From the NCBI GenBank assembly GCA_002708995.1, contig PAPT01000020.1:1-58425 (forward strand): a stretch of 58,425 nucleotides of DNA, given 5' to 3'. The notes beneath the pieces were generated by a model. It was given only the letters and a program-made list of their open reading frames with translations, made no database searches and was not told the DNA's origin. The DNA comes from Geminicoccus sp. (GTDB taxonomy: Bacteria > Pseudomonadota > Alphaproteobacteria > UBA7985). Of the stretch, positions 42,652 to 51,968 are shown piece after piece (the first letter of the stretch is position 1; the number at the start of each line of letters is the position of its first letter). The translations under genes were made by a program, and so were the position numbers.

Positions 42652-45216
42652 GTGACCCTGACCAGGATCTGGCAGACGGCAAGAGTGGCATTCCTCGGGC
42701 TGGCCCTTACGGGACTGCCAGGGCTGGCGGCTGCCCAGGGACTCAAAACCTCGATGACCTACGGCGACGCCCGGCACCTTCTTGAGCGGGCAGGCATCGG
42801 CGCGCACCCGGATGAGATCAAGGCCTTGCTCGGCCTGACCCGGGCACAGGCCATCGACGCCATGGTCGACCAGCTCGATGTCTCGGCGCCTTTCAACGAA
42901 CCCCCGATCAGCCTCAGCGACGGTGAGCATGTCCACTATTGGATGATGAACGACTACGAGGAACAAGACAGACAGGCGTTCCGGGTGGAGCGCGACAAGG
43001 AGATGGGTGAGCTCCGCCGGTGGTGGATCCGAGAGATGCTGTCGACATCGTCACCAGCAGGCGAACGGCTGCTGCTCATCTGGTCCAACCACTTCGTGTC
43101 CGCTTACGGCAGCCTGAATGAAGAGGTTCATGCGCTCTACAACCAGCACATGATGCTGCGCGACAAGGGTCACGGCAACTTCCGCGATCTGCTGCGGGCT
43201 GTGGTCCGCGACGCCGCGATGCTCAACTACCTCGACAACAACAACAACCGCGAAGAACAGCCCAACGAGAACCTCGCCCGCGAACTGCTTGAGCTTTTCG
43301 TACTCGGCGAAGGCCACTACACCGAAAAAGACGTCAAGGAAGTCGCTCGCGCGCTGACAGGCTATTCCTACAACCGGCTGCGGGACTTCAAATATCAGTT
43401 CGAGCCCTGGAACCACGACGATGGGTCGAAGACCATTCTCGGCCGTGTCGGACGCTATGATGCAGACGACGTCATCGACATTCTGCTCGATACCGACGCC
43501 GCCTCGATCTTCATCGTCGAAACCTTCTGGCAATACTACATTTCCGACTTCGGGCAGGATCGGGCAGCGATTGAAGCACTGGCTTCGGCCTGGCGCGAGA
43601 CCGACTACGAGATCCGAGAGCTGGTCCGCCTGATGCTGTCGTCCCAGGCGTTCTGGGACCCGCGCTATCGCGGCACCATCGTCAAGTCGCCGGTCGATCT
43701 GATGATCGGCACGCTGCGCAGTGGCGGCCGCCTGCCCGAGTGGTGGCCGACGCTCAGCGGTCAGTTGGAGGTGCTGGGCCAGCACCTGTTCGAGGCACCC
43801 AATGTAGCGGGCTGGCCCGGGGGTGCAGACTGGATCACCCCGGCCCGGTTGCTGAGCCGGAATGAAGCCCTGCAGAAGCTTGCGGCCCTTTATGACGGTC
43901 CACCGCCGCCCGCCATGCCTTCGACAACAATACTCGGTGCTGACGTCAGCATGAGCGACATTGAAGGCAGAGCGGTCAGCCTGCGCTATGGCGCGGAAAA
44001 CTTCGAAGGCCCCCCCAGAATTGTCATCATGGGTTACAAAGACAGAACCGACGGCGGCGCCTACCCGGTCTGGCGTTCCGATACCTTCCCCGCGAGGGGT
44101 GGGATCGATACCGAACAGCTGGGTAGGATCGAAAGCCTTGCTGACCTGAATTGGCGGATCGATTCATTGGAATACCCTGATGATCTGGATCGTCCCGACT
44201 GGTTCACCGTGGGATTTTTTAACGACCACTGCTGCGGCCCGGGCGGCAGTTCCGGGGGCGACCGTAACCTGTTCATCGATTGGCTACGGTTCGAGGATCA
44301 GCTCTACCTCGCCAAAGATGGCGTGCAGAGGAGCGGCTGCCCCAATGATGCGCCGGGAAGCTTATTCTGCTCCGGCGATGTGAAACTGCGCATCGCACAA
44401 CCACTTGACCCCATTGTCGAAACGGTCGATGCGATTGAGCCCAACCGGCTTGCCGTGGGGCGGGTTGCCTTCAACTGGGGCCGGGTTCTGGACCGCTCCC
44501 GCAGCTGGAACAGCCTCGCGATCTCGCTGATGGACGTGCGCATGAACAGCCTGCACTACGACGCCCTGCGGCTCGAGCTGGTCGAGCACCGCCGCGACGG
44601 TCGTCGTGAAATCCTGCTGGATATCCGCGAAAGCAACTGCCGTCCCGACTGCTTTTTCGGGCAGTGGCCGTCGACCACGTTCAAGGAATACAACACCGGC
44701 GAAAACCGCGTGGAGTACCTGCTATGGCCCGGGGGTGATCCCGACCAGCGGGGACAGTATCAGCAGCTCGACGACGATCACCGGATGCTGATCCATGGGC
44801 TGTGGTCGGCGATACCGACTTTCTTCGAAGCCATGCAGGACGGCCGCAACTGGCGCCGCAATGGACAGGAGCGGGTTGGCACCAGCTGGGACCCCGTGCT
44901 CAACAAGATCACCGATGCCTTGCCCCGGACCCGCTATGCCAAGGGCCTGAGCAACACCGTACCCCTGATCGAACCCATGCCCCTACCCGCCGGATCGATG
45001 ATGTCGAGTATGATGTCGCAGGAGGCTGCGGGCACGGTTATGCTGCTAGGCCTGCCCGATGATCGGGTGGAGTGGCTTGGCGGCGCTGGAGGCGCCCATG
45101 CCTTTGACGACGACACGCTGGTTGAGATGGTGCTCACCGGGCGACCGGCACGGCCCTTGTCCGCTGGGTTTGGTTTCAGCGACCTGATCACCGATCCGGT
45201 CTATCAACTGAAGTAA
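42652..45216 (+). CDS. Exported DUF1800 protein with inserted CBM-like domain
   Basis: The product has 854 residues from GTG 42652, preceded by GAGAGAG. The signal peptide reads TRIWQTARVAFLGLALTGLP...AAA|QG. The DUF1800 domain runs from about residue 20 (DARHLLERAGIGAHPDEIKA, LLIWSNHFVS, ENLARELLELFVLGEGHYTE) and resumes near the end (IEPMPLPAGSMM, LGLPDDRVEW). Residues about 430-690 interrupt it with a beta-rich part like xylan-binding carbohydrate modules (TVGFFNDHCCGPGGSSGGDR, NLFIDWLRFEDQLY). Paired DUF1800/DUF1501 genes are common in bacteria and their role is unknown. A cell-surface polysaccharide function is an inference from the CBM-like part. Confidence 0.85.
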   Translation: MTLTRIWQTARVAFLGLALTGLPGLAAAQGLKTSMTYGDARHLLERAGIGAHPDEIKALLGLTRAQAIDAMVDQLDVSAPFNEPPISLSDGEHVHYWMMNDYEEQDRQAFRVERDKEMGELRRWWIREMLSTSSPAGERLLLIWSNHFVSAYGSLNEEVHALYNQHMMLRDKGHGNFRDLLRAVVRDAAMLNYLDNNNNREEQPNENLARELLELFVLGEGHYTEKDVKEVARALTGYSYNRLRDFKYQFEPWNHDDGSKTILGRVGRYDADDVIDILLDTDAASIFIVETFWQYYISDFGQDRAAIEALASAWRETDYEIRELVRLMLSSQAFWDPRYRGTIVKSPVDLMIGTLRSGGRLPEWWPTLSGQLEVLGQHLFEAPNVAGWPGGADWITPARLLSRNEALQKLAALYDGPPPPAMPSTTILGADVSMSDIEGRAVSLRYGAENFEGPPRIVIMGYKDRTDGGAYPVWRSDTFPARGGIDTEQLGRIESLADLNWRIDSLEYPDDLDRPDWFTVGFFNDHCCGPGGSSGGDRNLFIDWLRFEDQLYLAKDGVQRSGCPNDAPGSLFCSGDVKLRIAQPLDPIVETVDAIEPNRLAVGRVAFNWGRVLDRSRSWNSLAISLMDVRMNSLHYDALRLELVEHRRDGRREILLDIRESNCRPDCFFGQWPSTTFKEYNTGENRVEYLLWPGGDPDQRGQYQQLDDDHRMLIHGLWSAIPTFFEAMQDGRNWRRNGQERVGTSWDPVLNKITDALPRTRYAKGLSNTVPLIEPMPLPAGSMMSSMMSQEAAGTVMLLGLPDDRVEWLGGAGGAHAFDDDTLVEMVLTGRPARPLSAGFGFSDLITDPVYQLK

Positions 45217-45231
45217 ACGGAGACGCACCGC

Positions 45232-46401
45232 ATGGATCGCCGCAAAGTTCTGAGTTCACTGGTCGCTGGTCTGTGTCTGCCGCTGGCCCCAATCCAGCTC
45301 GCCGAAGCTGCCGCCCGCACCGGCCGCCGGCTGATTCTTGTCGAGCTGTCGGGCGCGAACGACGGATTAAACACGGTCGCGCCCTGGGCCAACGACCGCT
45401 ACCGGGCCATTCGACCCAGCGTGGCGCTGGACCGCAGCGACATGATCACCCTCGACGACCAGCTCGGCCTGAATAACGCCCTGTCGAGCCTTGAATCTGC
45501 GTGGCAGGCGGGCGAAATGGCGATCATTCAGGGGCTGGGCTACCCGGAGCAGAACCGGTCGCACTTCAAGTCTATCGCGCTGTGGGAAACTGGCGGCGAT
45601 GGCAACCGCGCCGGCCGCAACGGCTGGCTGACCGAAGACGTCGAAGCCATGGGCAGCGGCTTTGATGCCCACGGCATCAGCCTCGATGGCGGCATGGGGG
45701 TCTTTGCGTCCTCCAGCGGGCTGTGGCTTTCGTTCACCTCCCTGCACCACCTGCAGACGCTTTCGGCGGTCAATGCCGGCCTTGGCGGCACGGTCAGCGA
45801 CAGCGCCAACCCGGCGCTTTCCATGCTGCTCGAGCGGGGTAACGCCCTCGACAGCGCCATGGGCCAGATCAGCGCCAAGATCCATCAGAAGGGCCTCGGC
45901 CGCCACGTCAACATCGACGGCGGCGATCTGGGGCGGCAGGCAGCGTTGGCAGCGACGCTGATCAATGCAGGTGTCGACGCGCCTGTGCTGAAGGTGAAAA
46001 TCGGCGGTTTCGACACCCACGAGAACCAGCGCGGCGACCACGAGCGCCTGCTGCGCGATCTGGGCCGCTCACTGGCAGGGCTGCGCACCGCCCTGCAGCT
46101 GACCGGGCACTGGGACCAGACGCTGATCCTGACCTACAGCGAGTTCGGCCGGCGCGCGACCGAGAACTACTCGCGCGGCACCGACCACGGCACAGCCGCG
46201 CCGCACCTGCTGCTCGGTGGTGGGGTGCGCGGGGGTCTGTTCGGACGGCACCCGGACCTCGAAGACCTCGACGACGGTGATCTGAAATACACACTGGACT
46301 ACCGCGCCGTCTATCAGCGGCTGCTGGCAGGATGGTTCGGGCTGTCGGACAATCGCTTCAGCGGCTTTGAGGATGCGAGCCTCGATGGCGTGCTGATCTG
46401 A
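45232..46401 (+). CDS. Exported DUF1501 protein
   Basis: This 389-residue protein of the DUF1501 (alkaline-phosphatase/sulfatase-like fold) family begins with a twin-arginine-like leader, MDRRKVLSSLVAGLCLPLAP...AEA. Motifs: RLILVELSGANDGLNTVAPW, GLNNALSSLESAWQAGEMAI, QGLGYPEQNRSHFKSIALWE, KIGGFDTHENQRGDHERLLR, TYSEFGRRATENYSRGTDHG and GGLFGRHPDLEDL. It is 15 bp after the DUF1800 gene and certainly in the same operon, the normal partnership of these two families. Enzymatic activity is unproven. The metal-site residues DTHENQ and DHG are present. Confidence 0.9.
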   Translation: MDRRKVLSSLVAGLCLPLAPIQLAEAAARTGRRLILVELSGANDGLNTVAPWANDRYRAIRPSVALDRSDMITLDDQLGLNNALSSLESAWQAGEMAIIQGLGYPEQNRSHFKSIALWETGGDGNRAGRNGWLTEDVEAMGSGFDAHGISLDGGMGVFASSSGLWLSFTSLHHLQTLSAVNAGLGGTVSDSANPALSMLLERGNALDSAMGQISAKIHQKGLGRHVNIDGGDLGRQAALAATLINAGVDAPVLKVKIGGFDTHENQRGDHERLLRDLGRSLAGLRTALQLTGHWDQTLILTYSEFGRRATENYSRGTDHGTAAPHLLLGGGVRGGLFGRHPDLEDLDDGDLKYTLDYRAVYQRLLAGWFGLSDNRFSGFEDASLDGVLI

Positions 46402-46404
46402 GGC

Positions 46405-47184
46405 TCAGTCGCCCAGACCCAGCAGAAAATCACGCAGGCAGGCGCCGGTCTGGGCCCCGCCCTCGAGCAGGATCGAATGCTTAAGTCCCGGCAGCACCCG
46501 CAGCGTGGCGAAGGGCATGGCTTCGGCGATCAGCTGGTTCAGCCGAGGGGGACAGCCGCCATCGTTCTCCCCGGTCAGCACCAGCGATCGCGCCGTGATC
46601 TCGTGTAGCCACGGCGCCATCTCCGTCCCTGCGTAGATATCGAAGACGTTCAGGAACACCTCTGGGTTGGTGCCGATCACCTGCGCCATGCGGGCCTCGA
46701 TCACCTCGGGGTGCTCGGCAATAAAGCCGTCGGTAAACCAGCGGTGGGCCAGCGTGCCCAGCTCGTCCGCGATCCCGCGCTCGCGCATCGCCGCGACCAC
46801 GGCTTTGACGTTGGCGCTGTCCTTTTCCGTGCGAAAGGCGGCGGTCGACAGCAGCCCCAGCGACAGCACACGGTCGGGGAAGGTGCGTGCGTAGGCCGGC
46901 CCGATCATCCCGCCCAGCGAGTGACCGGCAATATGGGCGGCTTCGACCCCGGCCTGCTCCCGCACGTGTTCGAGGTCGGCAACCAGCGCGTCGAGCCCGA
47001 AACGCCCCTCGGGCTGTGGCGAGGCCCCGTGCCCGCGCAGGTCGTAGGCGATAACGGTGAAGTGCGGCTCCAGCAGCGGCAAGGCCGTCGCCCAGGTCGC
47101 GCGTGACGCGCCGATGCCGTGGACGAGGATCAGCGGCGGCCCACTGCCGGACACCGAATAAGCGCAGGAAATCGGCTGGGTCAT
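46405..47184 (-). CDS. Alpha/beta hydrolase
   Basis: The product has 259 residues from ATG 47184, with AGAGG upstream. It is a classical cytoplasmic alpha/beta hydrolase: the LILVHGIGASRATW oxyanion loop, AYDLRGHGASPQPEGRFGLD, the nucleophile elbow AHIAGHSLGGMIG (Ser near 99), VLTGENDGGCPP with Asp, and GLKHSILLEGG with the final His. It resembles enol-lactone hydrolase (PcaD) or BioH-like enzymes, and the substrate is unclear. The next gene upstream on the same strand is an LLM flavin oxidoreductase 53 bp away, and the two are probably co-transcribed. Confidence 0.87.
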   Translation of the reverse strand: MTQPISCAYSVSGSGPPLILVHGIGASRATWATALPLLEPHFTVIAYDLRGHGASPQPEGRFGLDALVADLEHVREQAGVEAAHIAGHSLGGMIGPAYARTFPDRVLSLGLLSTAAFRTEKDSANVKAVVAAMRERGIADELGTLAHRWFTDGFIAEHPEVIEARMAQVIGTNPEVFLNVFDIYAGTEMAPWLHEITARSLVLTGENDGGCPPRLNQLIAEAMPFATLRVLPGLKHSILLEGGAQTGACLRDFLLGLGD

Positions 47185-47237
47185 GGGGGGCCTCTGGGTT
47201 GAGCTGTTTGAGCGTAAGACGAACAAGCGGGGGCGGC

Positions 47238-48311
47238 TCAGCGCACAGCCTGCAGGCTCGGCGGACTGGTCTGCGCCCGGATGCGGGCGGGACGGTCGGT
47301 GAAGTGCGGCATGACCTCCTCAGCGAAGCACTGAATGGCCTCCAGAGTTTCTGCGGACTCAAGTCCAAAGTTGAGGTTCATGATCACCCGGTCGATGCCG
47401 AGATCGGCATAGGTGCCCAGCCGGTCAACCATTTCTGAAGGCGTGCAGATGAGCAGGCTCTTTTCCAGCTCCTCGGCTGATTGCGCCCTCGGGATCTGCC
47501 GGATCATGCCCGCGTCGACGATACCGGGACCGAGATAGATGTTGTCGAAGCGGCAGTAGTAGTCGTAGGCCGCCCGGTTCTTGCGGACCCGCTCAGCCTC
47601 GGTCGCCGCAACATGCGCCACCCGCGACAGCGACAGCGTGAGGCCGTCGCCAGCCCCGTCCATATCGGTCTGAGCGCGGTTGAAGGCGTCGACCTGATCG
47701 ACCAGCATCTGGTGATTGCCGGAGAGCGGCGTGGTCTGGATGTGGAACCCTCGGCGGGTGCAGGCGTAGATGCCTTCAGGGTTCATGACCGCCATCATCA
47801 TCGGCGGACCGCCGGGTTGCTGCGGCCGGGGCATGATGGTCAAGGCTTCGAACTGATAGTGCTTGCTGTGCCAGCTGACCTCTTCCTCGGTCAGCAGCGC
47901 CTGCAGCACGTCGAGGCTTTCGTCGAAGCGCTCGCGCGTCTCTTCCATTGGGACGCCGAGGCGCTCCATCTCAAACTTGAACGCACCGCGCCCGACGCCG
48001 AGAAACAAGCGCCCTTCGCAGAAAATGTCGGCGACAACCACTTCACCGGCATAGGTGCGCATGTCGTGGAGCGGCAACACCACCACGCTGGTGAGAATCT
48101 TGATCTGCTGGGTATGGGCAGCGATTTTAACAGCGAAAGTCAGCGGTGCAGGCATCATCAGACAGTTGACTAGATGGTGCTCGGTGATCGAGACCGCGTC
48201 AAAGCCAAGCCCGTCGGCAAGTTGTGCCTGATCGAGCATGTCCCGATAGATGCGGTCACCGCCGTAGGCCTTGTCCGGATAGTCGGACGACAGTTGTACA
48301 CAGAACTCCAT
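47238..48311 (-). CDS. LLM-class flavin-dependent oxidoreductase (luciferase-like)
   Basis: The product has 357 residues from ATG 48311 (MEFCVQLSSDYPDKAYGG), with GGGAGGAGC upstream. It is a bacterial luciferase-like TIM barrel: GFDAVSITEHHLVNCLMMPA, HTQQIKILTSVVVLPLHDMR, GRLFLGVGRGAFKFEMERLG and RPQQPGGPPMMMAVMNPEGI. Such enzymes use reduced FMN supplied by a reductase, or F420, to oxygenate organic substrates. The substrate is unknown. It lies immediately upstream of the alpha/beta hydrolase, which could hydrolyse its lactone or ester product (Baeyer-Villiger-like), but this is inference. Confidence 0.87.
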   Translation of the reverse strand: MEFCVQLSSDYPDKAYGGDRIYRDMLDQAQLADGLGFDAVSITEHHLVNCLMMPAPLTFAVKIAAHTQQIKILTSVVVLPLHDMRTYAGEVVVADIFCEGRLFLGVGRGAFKFEMERLGVPMEETRERFDESLDVLQALLTEEEVSWHSKHYQFEALTIMPRPQQPGGPPMMMAVMNPEGIYACTRRGFHIQTTPLSGNHQMLVDQVDAFNRAQTDMDGAGDGLTLSLSRVAHVAATEAERVRKNRAAYDYYCRFDNIYLGPGIVDAGMIRQIPRAQSAEELEKSLLICTPSEMVDRLGTYADLGIDRVIMNLNFGLESAETLEAIQCFAEEVMPHFTDRPARIRAQTSPPSLQAVR

Positions 48312-48360
48312 GGCCGCCCGCTCCTCCCAAAGCGCATCCAATCCCGATCCAGATTCTAAC

Positions 48361-48726
48361 CTAGCGTATCGACGTTAAGCGTCTCCGGTGGGGTAGACAC
48401 ATTGCCGCATTCAGGGCGGGCAAACCAACCGAAACGCGGCTGAAACCTTCAAATACCGCGCCCTGGCGGTTTTCTTTTGCGCGACGCACCCCCGAAATCG
48501 GCTCATCGTAATAGTAGCCCAGCGCGTGGGTGGCGAAGTTGTCGTTTTCGTTGTCGTCGAACTCGTGCTGTGCTGATACCCCGAGCTCCTCGAGGTTGCA
48601 GATGCCGCGGACAGCAGCGACGTGCATCATTTCAACCTGCGTGGTCACCAATTTGAAATGGATAAACTGCGCGTCGATTTCGATTTTGGTGTCACTTATT
48701 TTAGGTAATCCTTTCCTGCTACCCAA
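48361..48726 (-). CDS. Possible small protein or gene remnant, unknown
   Basis: A 121-codon open frame starts only at a TTG (48726), with AGGAAAGG downstream of it rather than upstream. The first 75 codons look protein-like (IDAQFIHFKLVTTQVEMMHV, NLEELGVSAQHEFDDNENDN). The end is Arg-rich and looks like non-coding translation. It may be a real small gene with a misplaced start or a decayed fragment. No family is recognised. Confidence 0.3.
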   Translation of the reverse strand: MGSRKGLPKISDTKIEIDAQFIHFKLVTTQVEMMHVAAVRGICNLEELGVSAQHEFDDNENDNFATHALGYYYDEPISGVRRAKENRQGAVFEGFSRVSVGLPALNAAMCLPHRRRLTSIR

Positions 48727-49084
48727 AGGTTAGGCGTGTCTGGCGGCGGCGGTTAGTCTGCAGATGAATAGCTGCTGCAAAGTGTTTTTCATCCTGCGGC
48801 CGGGGTCTGTCAGCGGCGCGTGCTGCCGAAGGACCAGCCATGCCTGCCCGGATTCGGGATTCAGCGACTCAAACGGGTATCGGCCGCCGCCGCCGGGCTT
48901 GTGTGGCCGGATTCTGGCCAAAGCCCGGGTGAATCAGGCCTTTACGCTTGCCATCAGTCAGCCATGGACTTAGGCAGATGTGTCCCTTCCGACCCGTCGG
49001 GAGGCTCAATCCTCAGCCGCAATCGGAGGCGCACCCGGCGGCCGATATCCAACGTGCGTCATCGTCTCTATGGGAGAAAACGAT
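48727..49084. other. Gene-free 358-bp region upstream of the binding-protein gene
   Basis: No convincing gene is seen. Short open frames on both strands here have unlikely compositions. The region must contain the promoter and leader of the amino-acid-binding protein gene, with GGGAG just before ATG 49085. A GGCCGGATTCTGGCC palindromic stretch lies around 48902-48916. Confidence 0.5.
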
Positions 49085-49798
49085 ATGAAAAAGATTCTGG
49101 TCGCAAGCCTCGCGCTTGTTGCATCCGCCAGCGTTGCTTCCGCACAGGTACGCCTGGGCACCGAAGGCGCTTACATGCCTTGGAACGGTCTGGACGAGAA
49201 CAACGAAGTCATCGGCTTCGAGCGTGAAGTCGGTGATCGTCTGTGTGAAATCGCTGGTCTGACCTGCGAGTGGGTTATCAACGACTGGGATTCCATCATC
49301 CCGAACCTCGTTGCCGGCAACTACGACGCCATCATCGCTGGCATGTCCATTACCGCTGAGCGTGACGAAGTTATCGACTTCACCGCTGAGTACTACCCAC
49401 CATCCCCATCGCTGTACATGGCGCTGTCCGGTGGTGGTGCCAGCGGCGTGATCGCGGCGCAGACCAACACCATTCAGGCTGGCTACGTGGCTGACATGGG
49501 TGGCGATCTGATCGAATTCGCGACCCCTGACGAAACCATCGCAGCTGTACGCTCTGGCGAAGCTGACGCGGTTCTGGCAGACGGCGACTACCTGCTGCCG
49601 ATCGTTGAAGAAGCGGGCGGTGAGTTCGCAATCGTTGGCGATCCGGTCTACATCGGCGGCGGCGTTGGCATGGGTATCCGTGAAACCGACGGCGACCTGA
49701 AGGCAGCCATGGACGCAGCCATCGCTGAAATGAAGGCGAGCGGCGAGCTGAACGCGCTGATCACCGAGTGGTTCGGCCCGGAAGGTGCTGTCTACTAA
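49085..49798 (+). CDS. Periplasmic amino-acid-binding protein of an ABC transporter (orphan)
   Basis: The product has 237 residues from ATG 49085. Signal peptide: MKKILVASLALVASASVASA|QV. It is a family 3 solute-binding protein (type II fold): VRLGTEGAYMPWNGLDENNE, VIGFEREVGDRLCEIAGLTC, NLVAGNYDAIIAGMSITAER, VIDFTAEYY and AVRSGEADAVLADGDYL. It binds a polar amino acid or opine-like ligand in the periplasm. Permease and ATPase genes are not adjacent. Its codon use (frequent CTG, GGT, CGT) and a strong terminator suggest high expression. Confidence 0.9.
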   Translation: MKKILVASLALVASASVASAQVRLGTEGAYMPWNGLDENNEVIGFEREVGDRLCEIAGLTCEWVINDWDSIIPNLVAGNYDAIIAGMSITAERDEVIDFTAEYYPPSPSLYMALSGGGASGVIAAQTNTIQAGYVADMGGDLIEFATPDETIAAVRSGEADAVLADGDYLLPIVEEAGGEFAIVGDPVYIGGGVGMGIRETDGDLKAAMDAAIAEMKASGELNALITEWFGPEGAVY

Positions 49799-49837
49799 GG
49801 CGTGCCGCTTAGGCTTTGAGCTTTCATAGCTCTGGAA

Positions 49838-49866
49838 AAGGGTCGCTTCAGCGGCCCTTTTTTTTG
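49838..49866 (+). terminator. Rho-independent terminator
   Basis: AAGGGTCGC (49838-49846) pairs with GCGGCCCTT (49851-49859) across a TTCA loop, with one G-T wobble. A run of nine T residues (49858-49866) follows, 40 bp after the stop of the binding-protein gene. Confidence 0.9.
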
Positions 49867-49946
49867 TGGTTGTTGATGTCTGGCCCCGCGCCACCGATCC
49901 TTCTTTTCGGCGGCGTCCCTGCGTCCCTGCGCCGTTACACCGGCCG

Positions 49947-50624
49947 TTACGCCCCTGGGCTCCAGTCGTGCAGCAGGGTCTCCACCACAGGCTCGGGGCC
50001 CTCGACGTCGACAACAGCGCCGTTTTCGGTAAACCGCCGGTCGAGCACCTGAACCGGCTGGCCGAATTCGGCGACGGCCGCTTCCGAGGCGAGCGAGATC
50101 GCCTGCTCCAGCGCTGAGGCCCGGGCAAAGCCGGCAGTGAGACTGGTGCGGGTAACCCGGCTCCAGTCCTGCAGCCTTGAACCGGCGCCATCGGCGAGGG
50201 CCGCCGCCAGCGCGGCTTTGACCGCACCGGGGTAGGCGCGCGCGAGGCCGCCGGTGCCCAGCTTCGTACCACCGAAGTAGCGCACCACAATCGCTCCGAG
50301 ATCCACCAGCCCTTCGCCGATCAGCAGGCGCAGGATCGGCATGCCCGAGGTGCCGGAAGGCTCGCCATCGTCCTTGGCCCCTTCCTCGATACGACCATCA
50401 GGGCGCATGGCGCGAAAGGCGGTGACGTGGTGGTTGGCCTTGGGGTGCTCGGTGCGGAGTTCGGCCAGCCGGTCGGCAAACCGGGCATGGGGGACAACGA
50501 AGGCGAGGAAGCGCGACTTCTTCTGCTCCGTCTCGGCGCTGACCTCGCCGGTCAGGGTGCGCAGGCCAGTGCGGGAGACAGTGCTGGAGCCAGTGCGCGA
50601 GCCAGTGTTCGGGCCGGCGCTCAA
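49947..50624 (-). CDS. yigZ: YigZ/IMPACT-family protein
   Basis: The frame gives 225 residues from a TTG at 50624. The conserved part begins LRTLTGEVSAETEQKKSRFL, followed by HPKANHHVTAFRAM, DDGEPSGTSGMPILRLL, VVRYFGGTKLGTGGLARAY and a C-terminal DUF1949-like ferredoxin fold. The preceding 20 residues (SAGPNTGSRTGSSTVSRTG) come from an imperfect 12-15-nt repeat and may not be translated, so the true start is unclear. IMPACT proteins are linked to translation/ribosome stress control. Confidence 0.85.
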   Translation of the reverse strand: MSAGPNTGSRTGSSTVSRTGLRTLTGEVSAETEQKKSRFLAFVVPHARFADRLAELRTEHPKANHHVTAFRAMRPDGRIEEGAKDDGEPSGTSGMPILRLLIGEGLVDLGAIVVRYFGGTKLGTGGLARAYPGAVKAALAAALADGAGSRLQDWSRVTRTSLTAGFARASALEQAISLASEAAVAEFGQPVQVLDRRFTENGAVVDVEGPEPVVETLLHDWSPGA

Positions 50625-50774
50625 ACGGCGGCTCCCGATGGCGCCCGGCCGCCGCCAGCCTGCAGGCTGGGCGTGATTTGCGCTGTCTGGGGCGGGTTGC
50701 TCATGCCCTGCTCCAACATGCCGTGGGTTGCTGCCGCTCGCGGCTTAGCGCCGATGGTGGCGCCGGGGCGCAGC

Positions 50775-51806
50775 CTAGAGCGTGGAAAGCAGCAACATCA
50801 AGATCGAGATCAGGATAATGCCCATTCCGACCCATTCGGTGCGTGAGGGTCGTTCGCGGAAGAACACGAAGGTAAGCACGATGGCGGCGATGAATTCCAC
50901 CTGCCCCACCGATTTGACCAGCGCCGGGGCGACCATGACGTAACCGATGAACCAGCCAGCAGACCCCAGTGCAGACAGTAATCCCGTGAAGGCCATGGGG
51001 GTCAGACGGCGCATGACCCGGGCGAATTCTGAGGCGTCGCGGAGCGCCATCACGCCGATCACGACAATGCACTGGATCACGAGCAGTGCCACCAACGTGG
51101 TCATGCCTGCGACGGCCGGTGAAACAGGCTGGGCGACGACCACACCTTCGGCGACCAGGATCAAGCCGGCCTCGCGCAGCGTGAGCGAGGTTCCGGCTAG
51201 CAGCGCACCGCCAGACAGCCCCAGCCATGCCGAGCGCAGATCCCAGACCGACCCGATCTCCCCGGGCAGGCGGGCTCGGGTCAGCACCACGACCCCGATG
51301 ACAGAAACCAGCACAGCGGCCCATTGCAGGCCGCTGAGATACTGGGCGAAGAAGGGGGTGGAGCCAACCAGCGCGACGATGACGACTTCGGTTTTGACGT
51401 AGACCACGCCGATGGCGAAGGTGCGCTGGCTGAGCAGCAGGGTTTGCTGCAGCGTGGCCGCAATCTGCAGCAGCGCTGCACCCAGGGTCCAGAGCCAGAA
51501 ACCGGTCGGCAGACCCAGCAGTCGGACGCTGCGAAGGCCGGGATCGAGGTTGGGATCCGGACCGGGATGGGCTCCCGGTCCAAGGCCACTGAAGCCAACC
51601 GGTGGTCCCCAGATCGCGATCAGCACCACCAGGATCAGGACGGCCCATGGCAGCCCGAACAGGCAACGCGCCAGCGCCGCGCTCCAGGCGGAGAGTTGCA
51701 CCTGCGCGTCGGTTCGCTGTGCCAGCGCCCGCTGTCCGGCCACCCGCAGCGCCTGAAATACGCCCGCAGCCAGTCCGAGCAAGATCCATGGCTCAAGAAA
51801 ACTCAT
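50775..51806 (-). CDS. EamA/DMT-superfamily exporter (long form)
   Basis: This 343-residue membrane protein has about ten helices in two halves: EPWILLGLAAGVFQALRVAG, RTFAIGVVYVKTEVVIVALV, then GLLSALGSAGWFIGYVMVAP, VKSVGQVEFIAAIVLTFVFF and RERPSRTEWVGMGIILISIL. It is longer than most EamA proteins because of a Gly/Pro-rich loop (PDPNLDPGLR) near residue 85. It resembles the COG2510/DMT group. The substrate is unknown. It is downstream of the 50-residue gene with a hairpin between them. Confidence 0.85.
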   Translation of the reverse strand: MSFLEPWILLGLAAGVFQALRVAGQRALAQRTDAQVQLSAWSAALARCLFGLPWAVLILVVLIAIWGPPVGFSGLGPGAHPGPDPNLDPGLRSVRLLGLPTGFWLWTLGAALLQIAATLQQTLLLSQRTFAIGVVYVKTEVVIVALVGSTPFFAQYLSGLQWAAVLVSVIGVVVLTRARLPGEIGSVWDLRSAWLGLSGGALLAGTSLTLREAGLILVAEGVVVAQPVSPAVAGMTTLVALLVIQCIVVIGVMALRDASEFARVMRRLTPMAFTGLLSALGSAGWFIGYVMVAPALVKSVGQVEFIAAIVLTFVFFRERPSRTEWVGMGIILISILMLLLSTL

Positions 51807-51931
51807 GCTTCAGAACAACACAAGCCGCCCGACAGCGAAAGTCGGACGGACCGTTGAAGTCGATGGGTCTGAGCTGCATCAGGGGAGGATGTCGATGCCG
51901 GTTGGTCCACCGCGAGCAAAAAGAAGCGTGA

Positions 51932-51961
51932 CGAGGGCTCGCTTGGAGGTGCGTGCCCTCG
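51932..51961 (-). terminator. Terminator-like hairpin after the 50-residue gene
   Basis: Reading the minus strand, CGAGGGC (51961-51955) pairs with GCCCTCG (51938-51932) across a 16-nt loop, and a TTCTTTTTG stretch follows about six bases later. It directly follows the stop of the small gene at 51969. Confidence 0.55.
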
Positions 51962-51968
51962 GTTTTGG

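Noticed and set aside
48730-48921. 63-codon minus-strand ORF upstream of the binding-protein gene
   Set aside because: No ribosome-binding site, Pro/Arg/Gly-rich composition typical of GC-rich noncoding DNA, and no recognisable motif.
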